Positions 45,501 to 56,350 of a stretch of 64,000 nucleotides of DNA are shown here, piece after piece. Numbering within the stretch: position 1 is the stretch's first letter; each line of letters begins with the position of its first letter. This DNA comes from Isoetes taiwanensis. Taxonomy: Eukaryota; Streptophyta; Lycopodiopsida; Isoetales; Isoetaceae. Under the pieces are notes generated by a model that saw nothing but the letters and a program-made list of their open reading frames with translations, ran no database searches and was not told the origin of the DNA. The translations under genes were made by a program, and so were the position numbers. The stretch covers positions 1,239,933 to 1,303,932 of the forward strand of contig JAJEKV010000052.1 of the NCBI GenBank assembly GCA_021234155.1, given 5' to 3'.

Positions 45501-46212
45501 CTCGTCACCGAAGTAGTCAACACCGAACCAATAGGTGTGTGGAAGGTAGATTAAAGTCTACTTCCACTGCCACGGAAGTAGACAGCTTGAGAGATAAGAG
45601 GTCATATAAGATCATGCATGATAGGAAAGCACCTCTAGTCTATGGCCATTATGAGGAAGAAGCCATCCTCCACATCAAGGGTGGCGAAAGGTGTAGGCAT
45701 TAGACATCATCCTAGATATGATAGGGCACTGTCTCCATGGCCATGTTGGGAGAAACATCCTCTTCTTAAGCCAGGAGATTAGTCTTACATTCATATAGTT
45801 AATGGGAGTTAATATAATTATAATTAAAGGGGTGTTCTCCTAATAACCATCTTTATCATAAATAAATGTGTACTAATGTAGTATTGAACTAGCAGGCCAA
45901 TAGAAAGATCTAACGGGCAGGAGGATAGCGATGCAAGAACTTGCAACACATGGAATCGTTGCAATGTGGAGGTAAAAATTTGATAAATGTTATAAACTTT
46001 AAGTGATGATTAAGTAAGGTGTAAATTAATCATGTTACTATATAATATTGTGAAAAATACTGATATCAAATGATAATAGTTAACTTTAAAATACTACCTT
46101 AAGGTAATAGTTATAATTGCATGCATCAAACGAGTTTTGCAGGGATTATGCAGGTTTCTAAGGTGGGGAGAGCCGTGATGCCGCGGACGGCATCAATTCA
46201 AGGTGGGGAGAA

Positions 46213-47700
46213 CGTGACGTTCCAGTATAATATACGATATAAATACGTATATTATACTGCCATGTCACCAGTACATATCGCCTCAGACTACATATACACG
46301 ACGACTGTATAGAGTTGCACCCTAGTGTACAACCATTCGAACCATTTTATTGCATATTAAATAAGATGGTGGCAAGATCGCAAAGGAGTCAAATGTCCTA
46401 ACCCTAAATTCATGGAGATAAAGGGGCAAGAACCTCAAAAGGAAACCCTTTTCAGATTCCAGCCTCAAGACGTCGGGTTAGGACAGCGCTTGGGACATTT
46501 TCACCTGAACAGCAGCAGAGGAGCTCGATTTTCCAAGTGCTTCGACGATCAAAGATACTCTCAATGGGATGGACGACATTAGAGGAATGGGAGCCAGCCA
46601 AGGTTCGGGTGAGTGATTGATCTGATAGGCAAGTATATATTCTCGACTGGCATTCTGCCAGTTTTGTATCCGTTCTAAGAGCGTAAGAACCCTGAGCCAT
46701 TAACAAAGGAACCTAATCATGTATGTTTAGGTAGGTAGATTAGATCTATTCTGATATTTCAGTTCATTGATGTTGATGGAATATTTTCGTGCACACCTCT
46801 TATGTATTAGGAAGGGGGGTAGAGACCCCGAGACCTAGTAGATGATGATTCTAGATGCCTCATTAATTTCCAATTAATTTGGCCTGTGCATAAGAGCCCG
46901 CTTGGCTATGGGTGGCGAAGCATGGCCAGTTGACAAGGAAGGCTTGTCCCGGTTACAGTCGATCCCTCTGGTGTATAAAGCCTACCAAGGATCACTGTGG
47001 GTTAGGCCTAATAGCTTGCCACTGAGTGTGGACAAGGTATAGGCTCGACACATCTTGGGTGATGCGTTGCCTTCAATGGAGTTGAAGTTATAGACGAGCA
47101 GTGTCTCTCTAACCCACCTGTAACTGGCATGTATCGTCCAGAGGAGAGTAGTCTCCTCCTTCCTCATCGGGACTGGGGAGATGCAACGCAGGAGTAGCCA
47201 CTTTGGCTATGCACTTGGAGGCTATGGTCAAGCTCTAACACTCTTCAGCCTATTTGCAAAGTATGCACAAGAGGGGCGGATGGAGTGGACTATCCTTTTA
47301 CCATGTTTCTATGCCAGCCAACTTCATTGCCATGAACTCTGTCTGTATTGACCTCTGGAGACCCCAAGCCATTAGTCCATTTCTATGAGTCTGAGCCTGG
47401 GTAGAATTTTTCCCTTTTGATGTTGTATATATTATATTGATCATGTTATGGTGAGCCACCCTTCAAGGTGGTTATGTTTTATGTGGCGCTATGTGTTTAT
47501 GTTTTTATGCGCTTCTGCAGCTAGGTCGATTCCGAGGGAGCCGGGATGAATTACACATCTATTCCTCCTCGTCGGACACTTGCTCACTATCAAGAGTCCG
47601 ACAATAGGTAGACGGCCTTATGTCATCGAGATTACAGACAAAGGGGGTGAATTCCAGTTCTATACGATCGGGGCATCGTATACGAGTAGGGGACATCACA
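46213..47700 (+). repeat. 3' LTR of Gypsy element 2
   Basis: The LTR is 1488 bp. Its first base is C where the 5' copy has T. It ends GGGGACATCACA. The inverted repeat near the start (ataatatacg...cgtatattat) is nearly perfect here. Confidence 0.9.
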
Positions 47701-48115
47701 TATTGTCTCGATTCACATAGTGCACACCGTCTCCGAATTGAGATAGACAGATAGATCTGGGAGTCACGACAGGACAGACTTTATTGATACTGCCAAATGG
47801 AAGCGTTTGAGGATGAATGCCATACCATCCACCTCATACCTTCCAGAGCTATATGGCATATGATCAAATCCGCGCACCTTATATTGAGTTGGTCAACCTT
47901 GGCCAGCCGTTATATGTGATACTAAGCATGGCTTCAATATGGATGCTGGCATCATACCTTCAAGAGGTCACGGGTATATGGGATTAGCTGTGTCCCCGAA
48001 CACTCACCTGACTTGTATGTGTGTTACACAATATGTATATTTGTATAGTTTGAGAACACTTTTATTACTACCACAGTTTTTCCCTCAAAAACCTTTGGGG
48101 GGGAGGGGTCTTCGC
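47701..48115 (+). mobile_element. LINE fragment A3 (3' end)
   Basis: It aligns with LINE B from about 29368: the HLRIETGRW region, the Cys/His cluster region and the 3' UTR core (gtttttccctcaaaaaccttt...ggggagggg, 48068-48108). Stops are frequent. The hairpin arms are no longer complementary. This is the end of the oldest element in the nest. Confidence 0.85.
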
Positions 48116-48860
48116 AGCTACATGTCTCTTAATGTAAGGCGGAGACAGTATTCATCCTTAATATTAGCAACTGTATACCTTTCCCATAACCTGGAATCAT
48201 GTACTATAAGCATTGTGCTTCACTTACTAAAGCAGAAAAATCAAATAAAAGGCAAATGGAAGAGTCGAGGATAAAATGCATTACCACTGAAAAGACCACC
48301 TTAAGGGAAAGCCTATCTATCTGCAAAAAAGTTGAAAAACTGACTTTGGGATAAAAAATCGAGATAAAAAATCTAGATAAAAAATCGAGCCAATCAGTCC
48401 GGCACATTCCATGCTAGTTGCAAAGGAAATGGCACATTCTATGCTGGTTGGAGAGGAAAAGTTATCTGCTCACACAAAACATAAAATGCTGGTTAGACCG
48501 AAAGACCTAAAGATGAAAGTGATGTTGCCGGCTTCTCCATTTGAAGGCGGATGCTCCAGTAGAATAGTACCTCCAGCATGCAATCGGCTCCCAGCTACCC
48601 AGCTGCCTCTGCATTTGCCCTTGCATTTTGCTAACCAGCTTTTGATCTAGGGGCGACACTCTCTTGGTTTAAGGCTTGGAGGATCCCAAACATTCCGCCC
48701 ATTCAAAAAATCCGGCCGCAAGGGGAGAGGGAACGCCAGGGGAGAGGGAACGCCACATGCGTCTGCACATGCGGCGTTCCTGGCGCAAATATCAAAGCTA
48801 TCCCATTTTAATAAAGAAGATTTAATTACAATACTCAAACACCTATGTTGAGAAAAACAA
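48116..48860. other. Non-coding, nothing recognised
   Basis: Short chance frames only. A few short direct repeats occur (aaaatcgagataaaaaatctag at 48355; ggggagagggaacgcca twice at 48722-48755). Confidence 0.4.
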
Positions 48861-48862
48861 TC

Positions 48863-49430
48863 AAGCATATAAATTTATACCACATGGCACTTCACTGTGA
48901 ATGGCACATACATTACAGCATGAGAAGCACCCTTCATGTATAACTTTATGCCAGAAGGACATCCCAGGCTCTTGAGCATATAAATTTCTACCGCATGATA
49001 TTCATTGCACTTCATTGTGAAGGGCACACACACTTTATGTAAAAAGTGCCCTTCGTGTATAAATTTGTGTCAAAAAGGCACCCTAGGCTTTTGAGCATTT
49101 GGATTTATATCGCACGATCTCCCTTGCACTTCCATATGAAAGGCACATGCACTTCAGTATGAAATGCACCCTTCTTGTATAGATTTATATAGGAAGAGTG
49201 GGTGCCCTTCAATTTTGAAAGGAACCCTTCCGGTATAAATTTATACCGAAAGGGTGCCCTTTAGCTGCATACTTCAACTTTGAAAAGAACCTTTCCGATA
49301 TAGATTTATACCACACGATCTTTCGGTATAAATTTATACCGGAAGGGTGCCCTCAGTTGCACACTTCAACTTTGAAAAGAACCCTTCCCTAGTATAAATT
49401 TATACTGGAAGGGCAGAGGAAATTCAAACA
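48863..49430. repeat. Tandem array with palindromes centred on TATAAATTTATA
   Basis: Units of about 90-120 bp recur (starting near 48863, 48974, 49093 and then shorter). Each has one or two copies of (c)cttc.gtataaatttat(a)cc. Three units contain near-perfect palindromes of about 27-32 bp: 49225-49254 (arms agree at 14 of 15), about 49320-49346 and 49382-49413. Earlier units are more degenerate. No coding frame is present. Confidence 0.75.
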
Positions 49431-50265
49431 TATAAAGCAAAGAATTGATCCATTAGGTGCAAATTGTATAGATGAATATAAGAAGTAAGCATAGATTCAA
49501 AATCCTGATGGCAACAGAATACATGATGCCCTAGTGAAAAGCCCACAAGTTTTCTATGGCAGCAGGCAGGACCATGGATAAATCTATCCTGAGTAATATG
49601 CACAATTAGACAGCTTCAATCTTCTTAGCACTTGAGAACGTCAAACAAAAATTGACGAAGACAGTGCATAGCTGCAACTCGTGCCAATGGCATCATTCTT
49701 TTTGCACAAGGGTCACAATCATATAACGTTGAGCTTGTACGATGACCATATACATTGTATTTATATGGTACAAGAGGAAACAAAACCAAAACACAATAAT
49801 TTAGATATCTTATGTTAGACCCAAAAAAAAAAAAAATCCTAGGAAAGTTGCCCAGGTAAGACCTTGGGCACAATGAGATGGACATGATTAATCAATGGCC
49901 TTGGTACAAAAAAGGTAGTAATAGCATATATAAAGTACAAAAGGCCGTGATTTAATGTTCGTCATGGCAAGTACGACTATAAGAAATTCAAACATACAAA
50001 GCAAATCGATTTATAGATGACCATAAGAAGCCATCAGAGATTCAAAACCCTAATGGCAAAAACAAAGCGACATGATAAATGTCAGAGCAAAGTTCATTTT
50101 AGAATGATGCACTGGTGAAGGAGCCTGCAAGCTTTCTATGGCAGCGACAGGACTGTGACTAAATCTATCATGAGTGATATGCACATTTAGATAGCTTCAA
50201 TCTTATTAGCACCTGAGAACGTCATATGAAAACTGATAAAAACAGTGCATAACTTCATATTGTGT
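49431..50265. repeat. Duplicated segment of about 260 bp, 554-bp offset
   Basis: The block 49431-49690 (attcaaacata(t/c)aaagcaaa ... agacagtgcatagct) recurs at 49985-50260 with moderate divergence and one roughly 30-bp insertion. The DNA between has no gene. Confidence 0.8.
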
Positions 50266-50269
50266 GGGG

Positions 50270-50690
50270 GTGGATGGTTGTGGGGATGAGATACTTAAGC
50301 ATTGGTTGTGGGTAGGTAGATAGAAATCACGTTATTAGTACCTGAGATACAAAAATTAACTCCGTATTGTGTGTGGGGGTAGGTGGATGTGAGTAAGTAA
50401 CTTCGTATTGAATGGGGGTTGGGTGGGTTTTGGGATGAGGTATGTAGATAGATATTACGTCCATGAACCACACTAGGCCACGGGACAAAGTTATAAATAG
50501 GATGACTTTGGGCGGTCTCGAACCACACTAGGCCAAAATTATAAATAGGATGACTTTGGGTGTTCTCGAACCACACTATGCCATGGGACAAAGTTATAAA
50601 TAGAATGGCTTTGGGTGGTCTCGAACTCAAAACATGGCTACTCTAGGGCTAGTGTATTACCACTAGACCAAAGGTCCTAGTGCAAATTTC
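50270..50690 (-). mobile_element. tRNA-derived SINE candidate with internal tandem repeats
   Basis: On the minus strand the head reads like a tRNA, with an A-box-like TGGTCTAGTGGTAAT (50670-50656) and a B box GAGTTCGAGACC (50628-50617) 28 nt apart. These are RNA polymerase III promoter elements. The body has three copies of a roughly 50-60-bp unit (cacccaaag(t/c)catcctatttataa...agtgtggttcgaga) and then a pyrimidine-rich region toward 50270. No protein frame is present. The 3' end and target duplication are not determined. Confidence 0.5.
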
Positions 50691-50876
50691 AAAATTGCAT
50701 AAAAATAAATGTTATTTTGCTAAAATATGGTGGTTTGGGAATGCTGTGATGGCCACATAGTATTATGAAGATGGTCATCACACATATGCAAAAGGATTAT
50801 GTTGAAAATGAGTAACGACCTTTTGGTTGAAAGTCAGATTCTTTGTAAGTGCACATCGCCATCATCATAGCGTTAT

Positions 50877-52690
50877 TGTGACGTTTCCCTAAAATATACG
50901 ATATAAAAATGTATATTCTAAGCCACGTCACTATACAAGAGCATCATGGTAGCCTTGTACACCTCAAATGGGGTAGGGAAGCATGCCAAGTTATATTGTA
51001 TAACTTTCCCAACCTTAGGATAGAACCATTTTCATTGGCCTTAGCTAAACTTGCTCATCCTATTGGGCTAAACCCACCATACTTTCTAGCATTTAGCTAA
51101 ATTAACCCAAACATCATCCCAAAAATTTCTATGGAGCCATGTGGCATGACATTTTTTGGCTTAATTGTAAAAATAATGCTAACTAGCAAAATATGGCTTT
51201 AGTTAACCCTAACCTAGAAACTAAACTAATTTTTTGGCTCCTAAACTTGAATGAACCCTAAAATTAAATTCATTCTAAAAAGTTTCCTTGTTTAGAGAAC
51301 CTTACTTTTGCCATTTAAAGAGCTCAGTTGTTGGTGCAGTCCCAAAAAGATAAGCTAAAATTATTACGGCCAATTTTTTTTTCAAAAAGCCTCAAGATTT
51401 AGCCCTTATATTATTTCACATCACCTTCGTTGGAGGCATGAATCGTAATATACTTATGGCTAACCCTAACCCCAAACCACTTGAACCCTAATTTGCTCAA
51501 AGCCATGGAAGATTGCAGATAGCACGGAGGAGCAAGAGGAAGTTCTTGGGAGGAGAGTGTATTTGAAGTGCCGAGAGCAAGAGGAAGTTTTCTAGGTAGA
51601 TCATGGTAGATCGGAAGTTAGAACTCCAGATGAGCTAGCATCTCGTATTTCTAGTAGAGCCCTCCTAGGACCCTCGGTTCGGATCTTGAACCCTAATCAA
51701 TGAACCCTAACTATAAGTTAGATGCATGTGATTATGATTATATATTATTCTCATTATTTATCATGTCATGTGGATATATGATGTTGGTTGATCATGTTTG
51801 CACCTCTTGTGTTGGGAAGGGGAGTAGGAGACCTATAGATGATGCTTCTAGTTTAGACCCTTTAGTTCCTATTATATGCGGCCTATGCATAGAGCCCACT
51901 AGGCTATGGAAGTTATCGAGTGACTGAGCACCACATAACGGGATCATTGGTAAGATAGAGGGGGTCCCTGCCGAGCGCGGCTACTGGGGACCCGACGCGA
52001 GCTAGGCTTATCAACGGTCACTTCGTGAGGGCCGGGTATGGGTTCATTACTTATTGGATCGATGGTGTCGCCCTAATCCTCAGGAGTTGCAGGGTTTGGC
52101 CTGGCTCCTGTTTCAAAAAGTTCAGCCAGGGACGATCATGAATCGCCACGTTCTCTAACCGTCTATCGAACCATTGTACTCCAGAAAGGGGGTTCCCTCT
52201 TCCTACCCCATCAGACTGGGGAGATGCAACTCGGAATAGCCTTGTAGGGTGATACCTCGAGGTTACGTATCTGGCAGGTTACAGTCACCTCATAGCTTGA
52301 TCTAGCCCATCTGCAAAGTATGCACATGAGGGGTGAATGGAGTGGTCAACCCTAGCCATTGTCTATAGCCGCCATTGTTATATCTCGGTTTGCTTTATCT
52401 TGGAACTCAGCCGTTAGTCTACGTTCCCTATGAGTCTAAGCCTGGGTAGGAGCTTATGTATTTTACGATGTGTTGATATCTATGATGGATATATGGGGTG
52501 GATGGATATGCTACCCTTCATGGTAAATATTATGTTGTATTGTTGCTAGTGCTTATGTTATAGTATGCTTCCGCTGTTATAGGAGCCCATAGGGGAGGGA
52601 TGCGCAAGACACCTCCGTGTCTCCCTACCCGTGTCCTGGCCATCCAAGAACGGGGCAGACGGAGGGTCCATGTAGCGACGATCTTTGGGC
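50877..52690 (+). mobile_element. Solo-like LTR related to Gypsy 2
   Basis: It starts TGTGACGTTTCCCTAAAATA with the same inner inverted repeat (aatatacg...tgtatatt). Its second half follows the Gypsy 2 LTR text: gactggggagatgcaac, tctgcaaagtatgcaca and ctatgagtctaagcctgggta. No internal retroelement sequence adjoins either side, so it is a solo LTR or truncated copy of a related, diverged family. The right end is approximate. Confidence 0.7.
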
Positions 52691-52699
52691 GTGGATTTT

Positions 52700-53220
52700 T
52701 TTTGTAGACTATACTCTGGGGGTGTGCGTCCACAGTTTATTTCTTTCATATACCTTTTGTTCATGCTCTTTTGTTCTTGATTTGCCCTTTGGGCTCTTGC
52801 ATATTTTTATTTCTTCCATATTATAGCCTTTAGGCTCTTCTTCTTGTTCATGAATTTTGTTCTTGATGTGATTATTTGATTCTCTTCATTTGCATGCTAT
52901 TGCTCTTAGATGCTATTCCTCTTCAAAGATCACCATGAGCTTCTCTTGTGTCTAGCTCCTGCCGTTTTAGCAGTCTCGAGCCTTCTTGTTCATATTCCCT
53001 TGTTCTTGATTTGCCCTTTGGGCTCTTGCATATATTCTTCGTGATAGTGTCACGTTGATTAGCTTTTATTCCTTTATGGACATGAACATGAAGCATAAAC
53101 ATGAACATGAAGCATAAACATGAGTTTTCTACTTCATAAACATGAACATGAAGCATAAACTTTATAAACATGAGGAGAAAATTTGAATTAAATAAGAGTT
53201 TTTTCATCGTCCACAAGGTA
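52700..53220. repeat. Short direct repeats
   Basis: The phrase ttgttcttgatttgccctttgggctcttgcata occurs near 52769 and 53000. At 53084-53165, gaacatgaagcataaac repeats about four times. No gene is seen. Confidence 0.6.
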
Positions 53221-53260
53221 GAGATGCAACATATTTACCTGCACAAATTGAGTATTATTC

Positions 53261-54305
53261 CTTCTTCCATTGTTGTGCATCGGCTAAAGTTGGAGAGAAC
53301 CCTAACGTTACCTCACTCAAATCCAAGTGTCATAATGCTGAATAGGATTCAATCTCAATTGTTAAAAATGGGGGTTTGGAATTTTTTTTTTATGGAGATC
53401 CCATATAACACCCTAGGATAATCGATGGATGGCGGCATAACACCCTAGGGATTTTTCGTTGGCTTCTACCCGCTTCAAGAATTAGAGGGGTCTGCTGCAC
53501 ATTGAGCAATGGGACCGGGGTTTCAAAGATTTGAGAGGTGGGGGGGCTTTCTTTGGACTTTTCATTGTGCTCCGGTGATGGAACTCGAACAAATAAGTTT
53601 CATTGTGCTTGAGAATGAGTTTCGCATGCCTTGGGAGTTTCGCTAAGGTCTGATTGAGTTTGGATGCCATGGCAGTTTTGCCGAAAGGTGGTTTGCGATG
53701 CTTAAAATAGGCTGGTTGTTTTCTTTCATGAAGATTTATTTCACGTTTCCCTTATGTTCTTGAGGAAAAGCGATCGTTTCATGATTCCGGTGTGTTTTGA
53801 AAAAAAGGGTAGATAATAGTGATTCTTTATGCTTCTAGGATAATTTCTTCATCTTTTATGGTTTCTAAGCGTCTTGATGCTTTTTCTTTTTTGCAAACCC
53901 AGGTCAAGATGTTGTTTCCGCGGCACGCCTTGAGGATAACCTTCATGCAAACCCTCGTAGTAGCGCCGGCATTGTTTGGCCCTTTTTTGGCTTGCAAAAA
54001 GGGAAGCATCTGCTTGCCGGCCTTTGTGGCCATGGTGAAGGAATACAAAAAGGCTAAGGCGGACTTGCACCTAAAGTGAAAAATAAAATAAAATGGAGAT
54101 CTGATGCTACATTTTCATGAAAATAGCCTCTGTTTGCATAAGCCTATCGGCCATTTTCATTGCTTTTCTTCCATTGTTGTGCATCGGCTAAAGTTGGAGA
54201 TAAGAACCCTAAAAACGTTACCTCACTCAAATCCAAGTGACAATGTTGAATAGGATTCAATCTCAATTGTTAAAAATGGGGGTTTGGGTTTTTTTTTTTT
54301 TTTTG
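53261..54305. repeat. Direct duplication (about 135 bp) upstream of the helicase
   Basis: The block tcttccattgttgtgcatcg...tgttaaaaatgggggtttgg followed by poly-T occurs at 53261-53395 and 54167-54305, offset about 905 bp. It differs by a few substitutions and small indels. The 770 bp between the copies contain short frames without recognisable domains. The right copy ends 270 bp before the helicase start and may belong to its promoter. Confidence 0.85.
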
Positions 54306-54527
54306 GGGACAAAAATATTCTTTCCCAAGGTTGTCCCTTGGCCCAAACCTAATGACTTCAATAGGTTACGAGGTCGTCATAATATTTTGTTACGAATACG
54401 ATATGAAATCAAGCAAACACCACGAAATCGAGCAAATACCATTGCTTGACATATGGACAACATGAGAGCCACATTATTTTTACCTTTGGCCTTTTTCCTT
54501 TAGCCTTTTGCCTTTTTATATTTTCCA

Positions 54528-54537
54528 TATATATATT
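54528..54537 (+). promoter_or_regulatory. TATA-like element of the helicase gene
   Basis: The run tatatatatt lies about 45 bp before the ATG at 54575. If used, transcription begins near 54560, downstream of the out-of-frame ATG at 54543. Confidence 0.35.
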
Positions 54538-54574
54538 CCTAACATGGCCATCAAACGGGTAAGAACAAGACAGG

Positions 54575-56350
54575 ATGGGGAGCGACGAGGGGGAGCTGGC
54601 CAACTTTATGGATGACACAGACGACTATGTTGAATATGTGCCTGTCAAAAAGAGGCGCATGTTGGAGGCTCAACGTGTTTTACAGCGCCGAACTCATCCA
54701 CCCAAGGATACAGTAATAGCAGCAAAGCCTAGCCTTTTGATTCAGGCTTTTCAGCTCAAAAAGGACATGCCCGAGCTTTCAGCCGCACAGCAAATGGTCA
54801 TCCAAGAACAGGAAATGATCGAAAGCTTGTCACAATGCAAAACCCTAACCTCTGTAAAGGAGCTTGCCAAAGGAATCCAATATACAGAGCCCATGAAGAC
54901 AAACTGGAAGCCTTCATCTCATGTTAGGCATATGAACCAGGCTGATTTTGACGAGATTCGCAACAAATGGCACATACTTGTAGAAGGTGAGGAAATTCCA
55001 CCACCCATTACGAAGTTCAAGGATATGCGGCTGCCAGAACCAATCCTGAGAAAGTTGAAGGATCAAAAAGTTTTTAAGCCCACTCCAATTCAGGTACAAG
55101 GTCTACCCGTAGTACTATCTGGTAGGGATATGGTTGGCGTTTCATTTACTGGATCAGGTAAGACTTTGGTATTTGCAATTCCACTTATTCTTCATGCCTT
55201 GGAGGAGGAAAGTAAAAGGAGTCTGATGGGTGGGGAAGGACCTTTTGGGCTTGTTGTTTGTCCTTCTAGGGAGCTTGCAACACAAACTTTTGAAGTAATC
55301 CAAACTTTTACTGCTGTGTTAGAGGAGAATGGCTATCCAGAATTGAGATCCATGCTTTGCATTGGAGGAAAAAACATGAGTTCCCAGCTTCAAGTTATGA
55401 AGAAGGGAGTACACATTGTTGTGGCTACTCCAGGAAGGCTCAAGGATATGCTTGCGAAGAAGAAAATGAACCTTGACAAGTGTAGTTATTTAGCATTGGA
55501 TGAGGCTGATAGGCTTGTGGACTTAGGGTTTGAAGAGGACATTAAAGAAATATGCGATTATTTCAAGGCTCAGAGACAAACCCTGCTTTTTTCTGCTACC
55601 ATGCCAAAGAAAATTTTAAACTTTGCAAAAAATGCTCTTGTAAAGCCTGTTGTGGTCAATGTAAGTAGAGCAGGTGCAGCAAATCTGGACGTCATTCAAG
55701 AGGTTGAATACGTTAAACAAGAAGCTAAATTAGTATATTTGTTAGAATGTCTGCAAAAGTCAGAGCCACCTGTGCTAATCTTTTGTGAGAACAAAGCTGA
55801 TGTTGATAAAATTTATGAGTACCTGCTTCTGAAAATGCAAGATGTTGTGGCAATTCATGGAGGAATGGATCAAGAGGAAAGAGAATATGCAATTGCTGCT
55901 TTTAAAAGAGGACAGAAGGATATACTGGTAGCAACAGATGTGGCATCAAAAGGCTTGGATTTTCCTAATATTCAACATGTTATTAACTATGACATGCCTG
56001 CTGAGATAGAAAATTATGTACACAGGATAGGACGAACTGGTCGTTGTGGAAAAACAGGTCTTGCATCAACATTTGTTAACAAGAATCAGAGCGAGACTAC
56101 TCTTCTGGACTTGAAACATCTACTAAAGGAAGCCAACCAAAGGATACCACCTGTGTTAGCCACCCTTGATGACCCAATGGAGGGAATTGAAGAGCTTGCC
56201 AAAGTTAGTGGTGTAAAAGGTTGTGCATGTTGTGGAGGATTAGGCCATCGAATAAGTGAATGTCCAAAGCTGGAGCGTCAAAAGAGGCGGGCCACAACTG
56301 TGACAAGGCAGGATTATTTTGGTTCGGGAGTTTATGGTGGCGAATTTTAG
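54575..56350 (+). CDS. RH35: DEAD-box RNA helicase, DDX41/Abstrakt type (plant RH35)
   Basis: This is an ATP-dependent RNA helicase of 591 residues in a single exon. All motifs are present: Q region PTPIQ (169-173), Walker A FTGSGKT (191-197), PSRELA (230-235), TPGR (285-288), DEAD (309-312), SAT (340-342), LIFCENK (401-407), ATDVASKGLD (453-462) and HRIGRTGR (483-490). A C-terminal CCHC knuckle, C550-X2-C553-X4-H558-X4-C563, distinguishes the DDX41/Abstrakt group from other DEAD-box proteins. The N-terminus is acidic, then basic (KKRRM), a likely nuclear signal. Animal DDX41 acts in spliceosome-associated RNA remodelling and nucleic-acid sensing; the plant role is presumed nuclear RNA processing. 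Length equals plant RH35, which is also intronless. An out-of-frame ATG with good context (aacATGG, 54543) lies upstream and would overlap the start if transcribed. Confidence 0.97.
   Translation: MGSDEGELANFMDDTDDYVEYVPVKKRRMLEAQRVLQRRTHPPKDTVIAAKPSLLIQAFQLKKDMPELSAAQQMVIQEQEMIESLSQCKTLTSVKELAKGIQYTEPMKTNWKPSSHVRHMNQADFDEIRNKWHILVEGEEIPPPITKFKDMRLPEPILRKLKDQKVFKPTPIQVQGLPVVLSGRDMVGVSFTGSGKTLVFAIPLILHALEEESKRSLMGGEGPFGLVVCPSRELATQTFEVIQTFTAVLEENGYPELRSMLCIGGKNMSSQLQVMKKGVHIVVATPGRLKDMLAKKKMNLDKCSYLALDEADRLVDLGFEEDIKEICDYFKAQRQTLLFSATMPKKILNFAKNALVKPVVVNVSRAGAANLDVIQEVEYVKQEAKLVYLLECLQKSEPPVLIFCENKADVDKIYEYLLLKMQDVVAIHGGMDQEEREYAIAAFKRGQKDILVATDVASKGLDFPNIQHVINYDMPAEIENYVHRIGRTGRCGKTGLASTFVNKNQSETTLLDLKHLLKEANQRIPPVLATLDDPMEGIEELAKVSGVKGCACCGGLGHRISECPKLERQKRRATTVTRQDYFGSGVYGGEF

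Larger units (their letters stand above)
38305..47700 (+). mobile_element. Ty3/Gypsy chromovirus, degenerate, nested in LINE A
   Basis: The 9396-bp element is flanked by cattg (38300-38304) and tattg (47701-47705), a 5-bp target duplication with one change. LINE text continues smoothly across it when compared with LINE B. The ends are TGTGAC...ATCACA. A primer-binding site TGGTATTAGAGCC lies at 39654-39666, and a purine-rich tract (aaggtggggagaa) precedes the 3' LTR. Order is gag, protease, reverse transcriptase, integrase end, chromodomain. Many in-frame stops and an internal deletion of RNase H and most of integrase make it non-autonomous. Confidence 0.93.

Noticed and set aside
48863-49430. 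CRISPR-like array
   Set aside because: Repeat units are long and degenerate, no unique spacers of constant length exist, and the context is eukaryotic.
53819-54079. 86-residue plus-strand frame with overlapping minus-strand frames of 73 residues
   Set aside because: Open on both strands with no domain, no clear start context and no homology that I recognise.
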